Below are positions 9,706 through 17,420 of a stretch of DNA of 64,000 bases, piece after piece. The notes under the pieces were generated by a model. It ran no database searches, was not told the DNA's origin, and worked only from the letters and a program-made list of their open reading frames with translations. Each line of letters starts with the position of its first letter. Position 1 is the stretch's first letter. The position numbers were made by a program, and so were the translations under genes. Source of the DNA: Polaribacter sp. BM10 (GTDB lineage Bacteria > Bacteroidota > Bacteroidia > Flavobacteriales > Flavobacteriaceae); assembly GCF_002005425.1 (NCBI RefSeq), contig NZ_CP019704.1:1508001-1572000 (forward strand), in the 5' to 3' direction.

Positions 9706-9752
9706 TTAAAAAGCCATTTTAGAGAATCTATATTTTCTAAAATGGCTTTTTT
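9706..9752 (+). terminator. Bidirectional terminator between obgE and the TonB-like operon
   Basis: Long stem AAGCCATTTTAGA-GAA / TTC-TAAAATGGCTT with A and T runs on its two sides. It serves obgE and the convergent minus-strand operon, whose last stop codon overlaps its right edge. Confidence 0.85.
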
Positions 9753-10227
9753 ATTCTTTTAATTCTATTAAAATTGGCAACCTATATTTTGTTGTTACGG
9801 GAATTCCTCTTTTAATAGCAGGATATATTTTAGGTATTTTATTTACAGAAAGTAGTATAATACTATCTAACTGTGGTAAACTGTTTTTAATTGCTTCGGA
9901 TGATTCTATGTCTTTTAATAAAATAGTTCCTTTAGAATCGATTACTAAGTCCACAAAAACTATTTCTGAAACAGCCTTATCTACAGCAAACTCATGTTTT
10001 AGTAACTCCTCTCCTATTTTATTATGAATTGTATTTCTAAAACAATTCGATTTTTCTTCTTTAGCTATTAGAGAATCACAAACTTTAAAAGAAGGCGAAG
10101 TATCTACCGAAGAAAAATTAACAATTGTATCTAATGCCTGTGTTTGCTTTTTTGCACTAAAAGAAAAATTAGTACAAGAAGCAAATACTGCAATAAAAAG
10201 CATCAGAAAAACTGTTCGAAATACCAT
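9751..10227 (-). CDS. Lipoprotein with a degraded TonB-like C-terminal domain
   Basis: 158 residues. The N-terminal signal ends in the lipobox VFASC, giving a lipidated Cys18. The rest keeps the outline of the flavobacterial TonB C-terminal module: a Cys pair region (KVCDSLIAKEEKSNCF), then EIVFVDLVIDSKGTIL, then KIPKIYPAIKRGIPVTTKYRLPI. The FPGCE and RAPHP motifs of its two upstream relatives are lost. It is the last gene of the five-gene BlaI operon, 37 bp after the preceding gene. A partner role at the outer membrane is possible. The function is unknown. Confidence 0.65.
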   Translation of the reverse strand: MVFRTVFLMLFIAVFASCTNFSFSAKKQTQALDTIVNFSSVDTSPSFKVCDSLIAKEEKSNCFRNTIHNKIGEELLKHEFAVDKAVSEIVFVDLVIDSKGTILLKDIESSEAIKNSLPQLDSIILLSVNKIPKIYPAIKRGIPVTTKYRLPILIELKE

Positions 10228-10264
10228 TATATAAAGTTAACGTAATTTAAATAAATAATAATTT

Positions 10265-11290
10265 TTATTCTACCATTATAGAAAACGGAAAACTATAAGC
10301 AACCTTAACGGTTTTACCTCTTTGAGTTGCTGGTGTCATTTTAGGTAAAGAAGTCGCAATTCTTATAGCTTCTTCCTTAATTTTAGGATGCGGCGCTCTT
10401 GCATCAATATTAATTACATTACCTTTTTCATCTACTTTAAAAAGTATAATAATCTTTTTTAAACCAACAGTTAATCCTAATTTACTTGGAAGATTTGCAT
10501 CAAAATTTTTCAAAAAATGCCTTTTAACACCTAAGCTAAAGCAATTTTTAATTTCTTTTGAAGAACCTTTTTCACAACCAGGAAAAATTGGCGGCGTTTC
10601 TATGATAGTAAAAGATACTGGTTTTGATGATTTTTTAGTTAATTCTGTAAAAATATTACTTGTATCAACAGTTTTGCTTTTTGAAACATTTGTATCAGAA
10701 GTATTTAATGTTCCGCCTAAAGAATTTAAGTCTTCTTTCATTTTATCTAAAGAAGACTTCATCTTTTTATATTGATCAGAATTTTTATTAGATACATAAG
10801 AAAGGGATTTTTCTAAAGATAAGATAGCCTTTTTTAACCGTGCAATTTCTTGTTTTTTTAATGCTAGATTTTTTGCGTTATCTAAAGCATCTTGCTTTTC
10901 CTTTTTTTGTTTTAAAACTTTTAATTTATTTACCGATTTATTAGGAGAATCTTTAGCATCTAAGTTATTAGTATATGCCACAAGCATATCTTTATAGCTT
11001 TGTGAAGATTTGTTTTTATTCAACTTAAAAAAAGCTTTAAAATATTCTTCTGCTTTTATGTAATCTCCTAAATCATAAAAAAATTTAGAGCCAAAAATGG
11101 CTATTTTCTCTTGAGTAATTCCGTTATTTAATTCTTTATTTTTTTGTAAATATTTGGTTGTTTTTTCTAAATTTAACGCCTCAAAACTTTTAAGCGCTTT
11201 ATTAAAATAAACTCTTGCCAAGTCTTTATTATCTTGTGCTTGTATAGAAAAAGAAAATATTAGTAATAATAATGTTAGTAGTAATCTCAT
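10265..11290 (-). CDS. Exported protein with TPR-like helices, coiled coil and TonB-like C-terminus
   Basis: 341 residues with a cleavable signal peptide (MRLLLTLLLLIFSFSIQAQ). Residues about 20-120 look like tetratricopeptide-type helices; 120-200 are Lys/Glu-rich and probably coiled coil. The C-terminal 110 residues are a TonB-like domain containing PPIFPGCEKG, KNCF, a VDEKGNVINI strand pair, ARAPHPKIKEEA and RGKTVKVAYSFPF. It has no N-terminal TM anchor, so it is unlikely to be an energy-coupling TonB by itself. It is the fourth gene of the BlaI operon. The same C-terminal module occurs in the BlaR1-type protein two genes upstream. Confidence 0.7.
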   Translation of the reverse strand: MRLLLTLLLLIFSFSIQAQDNKDLARVYFNKALKSFEALNLEKTTKYLQKNKELNNGITQEKIAIFGSKFFYDLGDYIKAEEYFKAFFKLNKNKSSQSYKDMLVAYTNNLDAKDSPNKSVNKLKVLKQKKEKQDALDNAKNLALKKQEIARLKKAILSLEKSLSYVSNKNSDQYKKMKSSLDKMKEDLNSLGGTLNTSDTNVSKSKTVDTSNIFTELTKKSSKPVSFTIIETPPIFPGCEKGSSKEIKNCFSLGVKRHFLKNFDANLPSKLGLTVGLKKIIILFKVDEKGNVINIDARAPHPKIKEEAIRIATSLPKMTPATQRGKTVKVAYSFPFSIMVE

Positions 11291-11351
11291 TTTTTAGGAG
11301 TAATTGAAACAATGTTTTATTTGCATTGTAAAACTACTAAAATTTAATGAA

Positions 11352-12608
11352 TTACTCTTCTAACTTCTCTCCTCTCATAAAGTAGTCTTTTTTTATTTCA
11401 GATAATCTTTTTTGTACATATTCGCTTTCTACTTTATCTAAATTTTTAAAAAGTTCATTATAGCTTTTATACTGTTTGTAAGCCATTTTTTTATCCTTAT
11501 AAAGATCGTCTGTTATTTTAGCTACCTGAAATTTTGCATTGTGATTTTTACGGTTTTCTTCAAATGCTTTTTCATAAAAACGCAAAGCCATTTTAGGTCG
11601 TTTCATTTTATAATATGCAGATGCCAAACCATAATATTCTTCGTCTCGTTTTTCTTTACCAATAGTTGCTGCTCTTAAGTAATTAAACATTGCTTTAGAA
11701 AAATTTTCTTTTTTAATACCTATATGGCCTAAATAGGTAAAAGTCTTAAAATTAGTTGCATCTATTTCTGCTGCATTTTCAAATCTTACTTTTGCATTGT
11801 CAAAATCTTCTAAATTGTAATACACTTTACCTAACATTGTGTTTGTAAACAAATCCATAGGTTTTATACTATCTAGCTTTAACAAAATGGGTACAATCTC
11901 TTTATACTTTTTCTCTCTGTAAAATTGATTTACCTTCACCTTATTAATATTTATATGATTTGGTGCAACTGCTAATCCTTTATTAATAAACAAATAAGTA
12001 GAATCTTTTTCTCTTAACTTAAAAAAACTAAGAGCCAATTTTGAAATTGACTTTACATGTAAACTATCTTTATTATAAGTTTTGATAAAGCTATTTATCA
12101 TACGATCTCTATCTTTTGTGTACGCATATGCTAAACCTAATTGATAAGAATAATGGGCATTTGTACTATCTTTTTCTATTAAATCTTTAAATAAAGAAAT
12201 GGCTTTTTTGCTTTTTCTATACTGTAAATACAACTTACCCAACTGATATTCTAGAATTAAGTTTAAAGAATCTTTTGCCAGTAATTTCTCATAAATAGCA
12301 ATTGATTGATTCGATTTACTTAATTTTTGATATGCTTTTGCCAATTTTAAACTCGCTTTTTTGTCTTCTTTAAAATCTAAAGCTTTTTCTAAATAATTCG
12401 CTGTTTCTTTATAATTATCGATAGATTCGTAAATAACAGCAGTTTTATAGTTTGACAAAAACGATTGGTCTTTTATTGCTTTTAGTTTTTTTAATGCTAA
12501 ATGATATCTACCATTATCTGATAAACTATCTATCGCAGAAAAAGCCGAGGTTTGCGCCCCGACTTTTACTACCACAAATAGTAATACAATTAAAATTCTC
12601 TTTTTCAT
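11352..12608 (-). CDS. Exported tetratricopeptide-repeat protein
   Basis: 418 residues with a signal peptide ending near VGAQ and then almost entirely paired helices in TPR style (for example LEYQLGKLYLQYRKSKKAISLF and FKTFTYLGHIGIKKENFSKAMFNY, each a repeat of about 34 residues). TPR arrays are protein-binding scaffolds; the partner is unknown. It is the third gene of the operon, ten bases after the BlaR1-type gene. A role in relaying or sensing envelope state is inference from position only. Confidence 0.75.
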   Translation of the reverse strand: MKKRILIVLLFVVVKVGAQTSAFSAIDSLSDNGRYHLALKKLKAIKDQSFLSNYKTAVIYESIDNYKETANYLEKALDFKEDKKASLKLAKAYQKLSKSNQSIAIYEKLLAKDSLNLILEYQLGKLYLQYRKSKKAISLFKDLIEKDSTNAHYSYQLGLAYAYTKDRDRMINSFIKTYNKDSLHVKSISKLALSFFKLREKDSTYLFINKGLAVAPNHININKVKVNQFYREKKYKEIVPILLKLDSIKPMDLFTNTMLGKVYYNLEDFDNAKVRFENAAEIDATNFKTFTYLGHIGIKKENFSKAMFNYLRAATIGKEKRDEEYYGLASAYYKMKRPKMALRFYEKAFEENRKNHNAKFQVAKITDDLYKDKKMAYKQYKSYNELFKNLDKVESEYVQKRLSEIKKDYFMRGEKLEE

Positions 12609-12618
12609 TTATTTTAAA

Positions 12619-14166
12619 TTAGTTTACCAAAATAGTAAATGGTATGTTGTAACTAACCACAACTTTTCCGTCTTTATTTTCACCAGGAATCATTTTTGGC
12701 AAACTACTCATTACTCTTAAAACTTCCTCTTTGATTTCTGGATGTGGAGCTCTGGCTTGCAAATCTATAACCTCTCCATTTTTATCTATTTTAAAACCAA
12801 CAAAAACTCTTTTTTTACCTGATGATAAGCCCAAATTATCTGGCAAGTTTGTATCAAAATTTTCAGAAAAGTGTTGTTGAATATTTTTATGAAGACAATT
12901 TTTATCTCCTTCTTCACACCCAGGGAAAGTCGGAGCCTTTTCTATTTTTAAAATATTTACAGAACTATCTTTAGAACTTCGCTTTTCAGTCTTTTTTGTT
13001 GTCCTATCCAATTTCATTAACATTGCACTAGCATTTCTTCCGTTTGGCATTTTATAAAGATGAAAACTAAATATTTCAGCAAACTCAGGACTATCTTTTA
13101 CTCTTTCTTCAATTTTATTTTTCATTATTTCATATTCCTCTCTTTCATTATTAGATAAATCATTTATTGAAATTTTCTTTGCTCCTATTGGCGCTTCTCT
13201 TCCTATAAAATTATCTAAATATGTTTCTTTCTTTCCTTTTTCACTTACAAGAACCCCTTCTTGATTTCGATGTATTGTTTGTACTTCTTTTTTAGAAATT
13301 GAAATTTCCTTTAGTTCATTATCTGCACAAGAAGTATATAAAAGCATACTTGTTAATACAGGAATCAATACCAAATACTTTAACTGATTCATTTTTTTTG
13401 ATTGTTTTTTCTTCATCATAATAATTCTTTTTTTTATTAATGTTTGTTTGTAAAATTGGTTGATAAATGCAATATCTTCAACCTGAAAAAAACTTGATAG
13501 CAATTTATTTATGTAATTTTCTTTGGGTTCATTTTTGATGGCAACTTCATCAGAAATATATTCGTGCACTAGCGTAATTCTTTTTTGGTAAATAAAAATC
13601 ATCGGATTAAACCACATTATAATTTTTAAAAACTCAAACAATAATAAATCTAAAGAGTGCTTTTGAGTGCTATGTACTAACTCGTGCGCAATTATTTGTT
13701 CTTTTTGATTTTCTGGAATTTCTTCTCCTAAAAAAATATAATTAAAAAACGAAAATGCTTTTGATTGATTCGGGATTAAAACCAAAGTATACCCCACTTT
13801 TCTTACAAGTTTATAAGAATTTATAAGCTTGAATATCTGTATTAATTTTGATAAAAAAACCACTGTAAAAACAATAACACCAATGGCAAATATGATATCG
13901 ATATAATTTATAGATTGATACCAAGTTGATTTCTGAATAACTGTTTCTGGAGAAATAACGACTTCTGGTAAGTACACAATATATTCTTGCGGAACCGCTT
14001 TTTGAAATGTTGGTATTTTAATTAATGGTAATAAAAAGGACAGTATTGGTGTACTTAACAAATACCATCTGTTTTTAGTGAAAAAGGTTTCTTTGCTTAA
14101 AAAGAAATCATAAATAGTTAAAAACAATATTTGAAATAAGATTACTTGAATTATATAATTAATCAT
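12619..14166 (-). CDS. BlaR1-type M56 membrane metallopeptidase with TonB-like C-terminus
   Basis: 515 residues. Three TM helices lie in the first 110 residues. Zinc peptidase motif HELVH is at 161-165, followed by a probable zinc ligand region (WFNPMIF, then LVHEYISDE). A fourth TM helix at about 266-283 leads out of the cytoplasm. The exported part ends in a TonB-like module (KAPTFPGCEEG, KNC, RAPHPEIKEEV, KVVVSYNIPF) instead of the penicillin-binding sensor of true BlaR1/MecR1. In the family, signal sensing activates the protease, which leads to loss of the BlaI repressor. The gene lies 13 bp after blaI. The signal sensed here is unknown, and beta-lactam sensing is not supported. Confidence 0.85.
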   Translation of the reverse strand: MINYIIQVILFQILFLTIYDFFLSKETFFTKNRWYLLSTPILSFLLPLIKIPTFQKAVPQEYIVYLPEVVISPETVIQKSTWYQSINYIDIIFAIGVIVFTVVFLSKLIQIFKLINSYKLVRKVGYTLVLIPNQSKAFSFFNYIFLGEEIPENQKEQIIAHELVHSTQKHSLDLLLFEFLKIIMWFNPMIFIYQKRITLVHEYISDEVAIKNEPKENYINKLLSSFFQVEDIAFINQFYKQTLIKKRIIMMKKKQSKKMNQLKYLVLIPVLTSMLLYTSCADNELKEISISKKEVQTIHRNQEGVLVSEKGKKETYLDNFIGREAPIGAKKISINDLSNNEREEYEIMKNKIEERVKDSPEFAEIFSFHLYKMPNGRNASAMLMKLDRTTKKTEKRSSKDSSVNILKIEKAPTFPGCEEGDKNCLHKNIQQHFSENFDTNLPDNLGLSSGKKRVFVGFKIDKNGEVIDLQARAPHPEIKEEVLRVMSSLPKMIPGENKDGKVVVSYNIPFTILVN

Positions 14167-14179
14167 AGCATTTAATTTT

Positions 14180-14542
14180 TTATTCTTTCTTATTAACTTC
14201 TTTTAAAATAGACTCTAACTCTTTAACATCCATTTTGTTTTCTTTTACAAAAAAAGACACCATACTTTTAAAAGACCCATTAAAATAACCATTCATTAAT
14301 TTATGCAAACTCTGGTTGCTATAAGTTTCTTTATCTATTATTGGGTAATACATAAAACCTCTACCTAATGGTTTGTGCGCTACAAATTCTTTATTTTCTA
14401 AAATTCTTACTATTGTAGAAACAGTATTGTATGCTGGTTTAGGTTCTGGTAAAACAGCTATAATTTCTTTTACAGAGGCTTCATTTAAATCCCACAACAC
14501 TTGCATTATTTGTTCTTCTGCTTTTGTTAATTGTTTGCTCAT
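14180..14542 (-). CDS. BlaI/MecI/CopY-family transcriptional repressor
   Basis: 120 residues, the usual size. The N-terminal winged helix (LTKAEEQIMQVLWDLNEASVKEI, then PAYNTVSTIVRILENKEFV) binds DNA; the C-terminal helices dimerise and carry the site that the partner protease system inactivates. It is the first gene of the minus-strand operon. Three ACTAA-N4-TTAGT dyads sit over its own promoter, so it is probably autoregulated and represses the whole operon. Confidence 0.92.
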   Translation of the reverse strand: MSKQLTKAEEQIMQVLWDLNEASVKEIIAVLPEPKPAYNTVSTIVRILENKEFVAHKPLGRGFMYYPIIDKETYSNQSLHKLMNGYFNGSFKSMVSFFVKENKMDVKELESILKEVNKKE

Positions 14543-14548
14543 ATTATA

Positions 14549-14615
14549 ACTAAGTTTTTAGTTCAACAATACAAATATAACTAAAAAATTAGTTTAAACT
14601 AATTTTTTAGTTATA
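14549..14615 (-). promoter_or_regulatory. Operator/promoter of the BlaI operon: three ACTAA-N4-TTAGT dyads
   Basis: Positions 14576-14615 form a perfect 40-bp palindrome made of two dyads, ACTAA-AAAA-TTAGT at 14580-14593 and ACTAA-TTTT-TTAGT at 14598-14611, with centres 18 bp apart. A third dyad, ACTAA-GTTT-TTAGT, is at 14549-14562. On the minus strand TATATTTG (14572-14579) is a perfect -7 box lying between the second and third dyads; the pair covers the -33 to -7 spacer and the third covers the start of the transcript. The -33 itself is weak. Binding of the BlaI homologue here is inferred from layout and from the dyad nature of BlaI-family operators. Confidence 0.8.
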
Positions 14616-14664
14616 AATAAATGTAACAAACGTTTTATAACTTCGTCTTACAATAAAAGTACTT

Positions 14665-15168
14665 ATGGATATTTTCTTACTAATTATAGGTTTCTTACTG
14701 GTTCTTTTAGGAATAGTAGGTTCATTTTTACCAATTTTACCTGGTCCTTTAACAGGTTGGTTGGGTTTGTTAATCTTACATTTTACATCTGTAATAGCAA
14801 CTAATTGGACTTTCTTAGGAATTACATTGGCAATTGCAATTCTAATTTGGGTATTAGATTATATAATTCCGGCAATAGGAACCAAACGTTTTGGTGGCAG
14901 TAAAAATGGTGTTTATGGCACAACAATAGGTTTATTTATTGGTTTGTTTTTTATTCCGATTCCTTTTGGTTTGTTAATTGGTGCTTTTTTTGGCGCATTA
15001 ATTGGCGAATTGATGTATAATAGTAAAGATACAAACAGAGCTTTAAAGGCTTCTTTCGGTTCGTTTATAGGAATTTTAGCTTCTGCAACTATAAAGTTTT
15101 CGGTATCTTTTGTTTTTGTAATTCTATTTCTGATGAAATTTTGGGAATACAAAGCTTCTTTTTTCTAA
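14665..15168 (+). CDS. DUF456 family membrane protein
   Basis: 167 residues, nearly all hydrophobic, with about five or six TM helices. Gly-rich hairpins such as GSFLPILPGPLTGWLG near residues 19-34 and later GLLIGAFFGALIGE match DUF456, a family of unknown function. It is divergent from the BlaI operon with 122 bp between the start codons. A weak -7-like box TAACTTCG lies at 14638-14645. No partner gene follows in the same direction before lysS. Confidence 0.8.
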   Translation: MDIFLLIIGFLLVLLGIVGSFLPILPGPLTGWLGLLILHFTSVIATNWTFLGITLAIAILIWVLDYIIPAIGTKRFGGSKNGVYGTTIGLFIGLFFIPIPFGLLIGAFFGALIGELMYNSKDTNRALKASFGSFIGILASATIKFSVSFVFVILFLMKFWEYKASFF

Positions 15169-15244
15169 TTCTAATTTTGATAAAAGATAGAAGTTTATAA
15201 AAAATTACGACATAAATTAGAGTTCTTTAAAAGCTTTCAAATGC

Positions 15245-15333
15245 ACTTAGCCCTGATTGCAGCATTGTTTGAGCTCTTTTTTTATTATTTTTCTTAATAA
15301 AAAAAAGCGAGTGCGTAAAGCAGGAATAGCTTC
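15245..15333 (+). repeat. Intergenic hairpin repeat, copy A
   Basis: Shares GATTGCAGCAT.GTTTGAGCTC, a T-run, a loop, an A-run, GCGAGTGC and AAAGC with the reverse complement of copy B (22187-22275), and shares the general layout with copy C. The T-run and A-run pair to form a long hairpin (about 15277-15307). It lies downstream of the DUF456 gene. The family looks like a REP-type element; whether it is mobile, or acts as RNA, cannot be told from one window. Confidence 0.7.
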
Positions 15334-15358
15334 AAAAAAAAAATGTTTAGTTTAGAGC

Positions 15359-15468
15359 AAAAAAAAAGCGTCCCATTTAAGGGAAGCTTTCCATTGGTTA
15401 ACAAAACCACGACACTTTTTATAAAGTGCCAAACAACACAACTAAATGCTACTTCAACAAAAAGTAGC
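15359..15468 (-). ncRNA. Candidate small RNA with four hairpins
   Basis: Reading the minus strand, a consensus promoter is followed within a few bases by a run of stem-loops. Hairpin 1 is GCTACTT/AAGTAGC (15448-15468). Hairpin 2 is GGCACTTT/AAAGTGTC with one G-U pair (15411-15430). Hairpin 3 is TGGTT/AACCA (15395-15409). A final terminator stem (AAAGC and TCCC pairing with GGGA and GCTTT, 15365-15390) is followed by nine U's. The transcript would be about 108 nt and contains no convincing coding frame. It does not show the motifs of SRP RNA or tmRNA. It could correspond to one of the conserved Bacteroidetes RNA motifs known only by computation; I cannot assign it. Confidence 0.6.
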
Positions 15469-15471
15469 GGG

Positions 15472-15501
15472 CAAATATACAACGTTTTATGATATCTACA
15501 A
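15472..15501 (-). promoter_or_regulatory. Promoter of the candidate small RNA
   Basis: On the minus strand: TTG (15501-15499), exactly 19 bp, then TATATTTG (15479-15472). This is a perfect Bacteroidetes promoter, divergent from the lysS promoter with about 31 bp between their -33 boxes. Confidence 0.75.
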
Positions 15502-15532
15502 GAAATATTTATTATTTTCTTGAAATCTACAA

Positions 15533-15562
15533 TTGTTAAATTCTTGAAAGATTGTATCTTTG
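15533..15562 (+). promoter_or_regulatory. Promoter of lysS
   Basis: TTG at 15533-15535, 19 bp, TATCTTTG at 15555-15562. This is a perfect fit to TTG-N19-TAnnTTTG, with the lysS ATG 34 bp downstream. Confidence 0.8.
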
Positions 15563-15596
15563 CAGTCTTTAAAAATTTATCATTAATATATAAGAA

Positions 15597-17291
15597 ATGC
15601 AATTATCAGAACAAGAAGTTGTACGTAGAGAAAAGCTTACAAAATTAAGAGATTTGGGTATCAACCCTTATCCTGCAGAATTATTTCCGGTAGATACCAA
15701 TTCGAAAGAGATTAAAGAGAACTTTGCGGAAGATAAACAGGTGGTTATTGCAGGTAGATTAATGGTAATTAATATACAAGGTAAAGCCTCTTTTGCACAG
15801 TTACAAGATGGTGAAGGTAGAATTCAGCTTTATTTTAATAGAGACGAAATTTGTACTGGCGAGGACAAATCTTTATACAATAATGTCTTTAAGAAATTAT
15901 TAGATTTAGGAGATTTTGTAGGAATTACCGGAACACTTTTTACAACTAAAGTTGGTGAAAAAACCGTTATGGTTAAAGATTTTAAGTTATTATCTAAAGC
16001 TTTAAAGCCTTTACCAATGCCAAAAGTAAAAGACGGTGTTACTTATGATGCGTTTACAGATCCAGAGATGCGTTACAGACAACGTTATGCAGATTTAGTT
16101 GTAAACCCACATGTAAAAGAAGTTTTTATTAAAAGAACAAAATTGTTTAATGCAATGCGTTCTTTCTTTAATGATGCTGGTTATTTTGAAGTTGAAACGC
16201 CAGTTTTACAACCTATTCCTGGTGGTGCTGCGGCAAGACCATTTATTACACATCACAATTCTTTAGACATACCTTTATATATGAGAATTGCAAATGAGTT
16301 ATATTTAAAAAGACTTATTGTTGGTGGTTTTGATGGTGTTTATGAGTTTTCTAAAAACTTTAGAAACGAAGGAATGGACAGAACACACAATCCTGAATTT
16401 ACAGCTATGGAAATCTATGTTTCTTACAAAGATTACAACTGGATGATGGATTTCTGTGAGAAATTATTAGAACATTGTGCTATTGCGGTTAACGGTACTT
16501 CTGAAGCTACTTTTGGTGAACATAAAATTGATTTTAAAGCACCGTATGCTAGAGTTACAATGGCAGATTCTATTAAGCATTTTACTGGTTTCGATATTAC
16601 AGGAAAAACAGAAGATGAAATTAGAGAAGCTGCTAAAGGCATGAATATTCCTGTTGATGAAACAATGGGTAAAGGGAAATTAATTGATGAAATTTTTGGT
16701 GAAAAATGTGAAGGAAACTACATTCAGCCAACATTTATTACAGATTATCCTAAAGAAATGTCGCCGCTTTGTAAAGAACATAGAGACAATCCTGAATTAA
16801 CAGAGCGTTTCGAATTAATGGTTTGCGGTAAAGAAATTGCAAATGCATATTCAGAATTAAACGATCCGATTGATCAAAGAGAACGTTTCAAACATCAGCT
16901 TAAATTGGCTCAAAAAGGAGACGATGAAGCTACAGAATTTATAGATCACGATTTTTTACGTTCTTTAGAATATGGTATGCCTCCTACTTCTGGTATGGGA
17001 ATTGGTATGGACAGGTTAATTATGTTTTTAACAAACAATCAATCTATACAAGAAGTACTTTTCTTTCCTCAAATGAGACCAGAGAAAAAAGCGCCTTCTA
17101 TAGAGTTAAACGACGAAGAAAAAGCGGTTTTAGCTATGATTGAAAAAGCAGGAAAAATAGATTTAAACGATTTAAAAGCACAATCTGGTTTATCTAATAA
17201 AAAATGGGATAAAACAATTAAAGGCTTAACTAAAAAAGAAGTTGCAAAAGTTAGTAAAACAGACGAAGGTTTGTTTGTAGAAGCTTTGTAA
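15597..17291 (+). CDS. lysS: Lysyl-tRNA synthetase (class II)
   Basis: Charges tRNA-Lys. An N-terminal OB-fold anticodon-binding domain (about 50-150) precedes the class II core. Motif 2 begins FRNEGMDRTHNPEF at residue 255 and motif 3 is GMGIGMDRL at 466-474. The 564-residue chain carries a C-terminal extension of about 65 residues (from roughly 500), with EEKAVLAMIEKAGKIDL and KKWDKTIKGLTKKE, that looks like a small helical/winged-helix domain. Such a tail is, to my knowledge, usual in Bacteroidetes LysS and absent in E. coli. It has its own promoter and terminator. Confidence 0.96.
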   Translation: MQLSEQEVVRREKLTKLRDLGINPYPAELFPVDTNSKEIKENFAEDKQVVIAGRLMVINIQGKASFAQLQDGEGRIQLYFNRDEICTGEDKSLYNNVFKKLLDLGDFVGITGTLFTTKVGEKTVMVKDFKLLSKALKPLPMPKVKDGVTYDAFTDPEMRYRQRYADLVVNPHVKEVFIKRTKLFNAMRSFFNDAGYFEVETPVLQPIPGGAAARPFITHHNSLDIPLYMRIANELYLKRLIVGGFDGVYEFSKNFRNEGMDRTHNPEFTAMEIYVSYKDYNWMMDFCEKLLEHCAIAVNGTSEATFGEHKIDFKAPYARVTMADSIKHFTGFDITGKTEDEIREAAKGMNIPVDETMGKGKLIDEIFGEKCEGNYIQPTFITDYPKEMSPLCKEHRDNPELTERFELMVCGKEIANAYSELNDPIDQRERFKHQLKLAQKGDDEATEFIDHDFLRSLEYGMPPTSGMGIGMDRLIMFLTNNQSIQEVLFFPQMRPEKKAPSIELNDEEKAVLAMIEKAGKIDLNDLKAQSGLSNKKWDKTIKGLTKKEVAKVSKTDEGLFVEAL

Positions 17292-17310
17292 AAGTTCTTT
17301 AAAGCAATAT

Positions 17311-17351
17311 AAAACAAGGAATTACATTGCTGTAATTCCTTGTTTTTTTTT
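17311..17351 (+). terminator. Terminator of lysS
   Basis: Fourteen-base-pair perfect stem AACAAGGAATTACA / TGTAATTCCTTGTT, four-base loop, then a T-run. Confidence 0.9.
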
Positions 17352-17420
17352 ACCCAAAACTAGGTTGACTACTAATAAATTTTACTCTAAGTTTGTTACT
17401 ATAAATAGAAATATTAATAA

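Larger units (their letters stand above)
15169..15596. other. 428-bp gene-free stretch
   Basis: Contains hairpin repeat copy A, then a candidate minus-strand small RNA with its own promoter and terminator, then the lysS promoter. Open frames crossing it on the minus strand have no recognisable protein features and run through these elements. Confidence 0.7.

Noticed and set aside
12619..14542. Beta-lactam resistance operon (true blaR1-blaI)
   Set aside because: The membrane protease has no penicillin-binding sensor domain and no beta-lactamase gene is present; only the repressor/protease pair is homologous.
15294..15602. Minus-strand frame of 102 codons opposite the lysS upstream region
   Set aside because: It crosses the lysS promoter, the candidate small RNA and a repeat, and its translation has no protein-like features.
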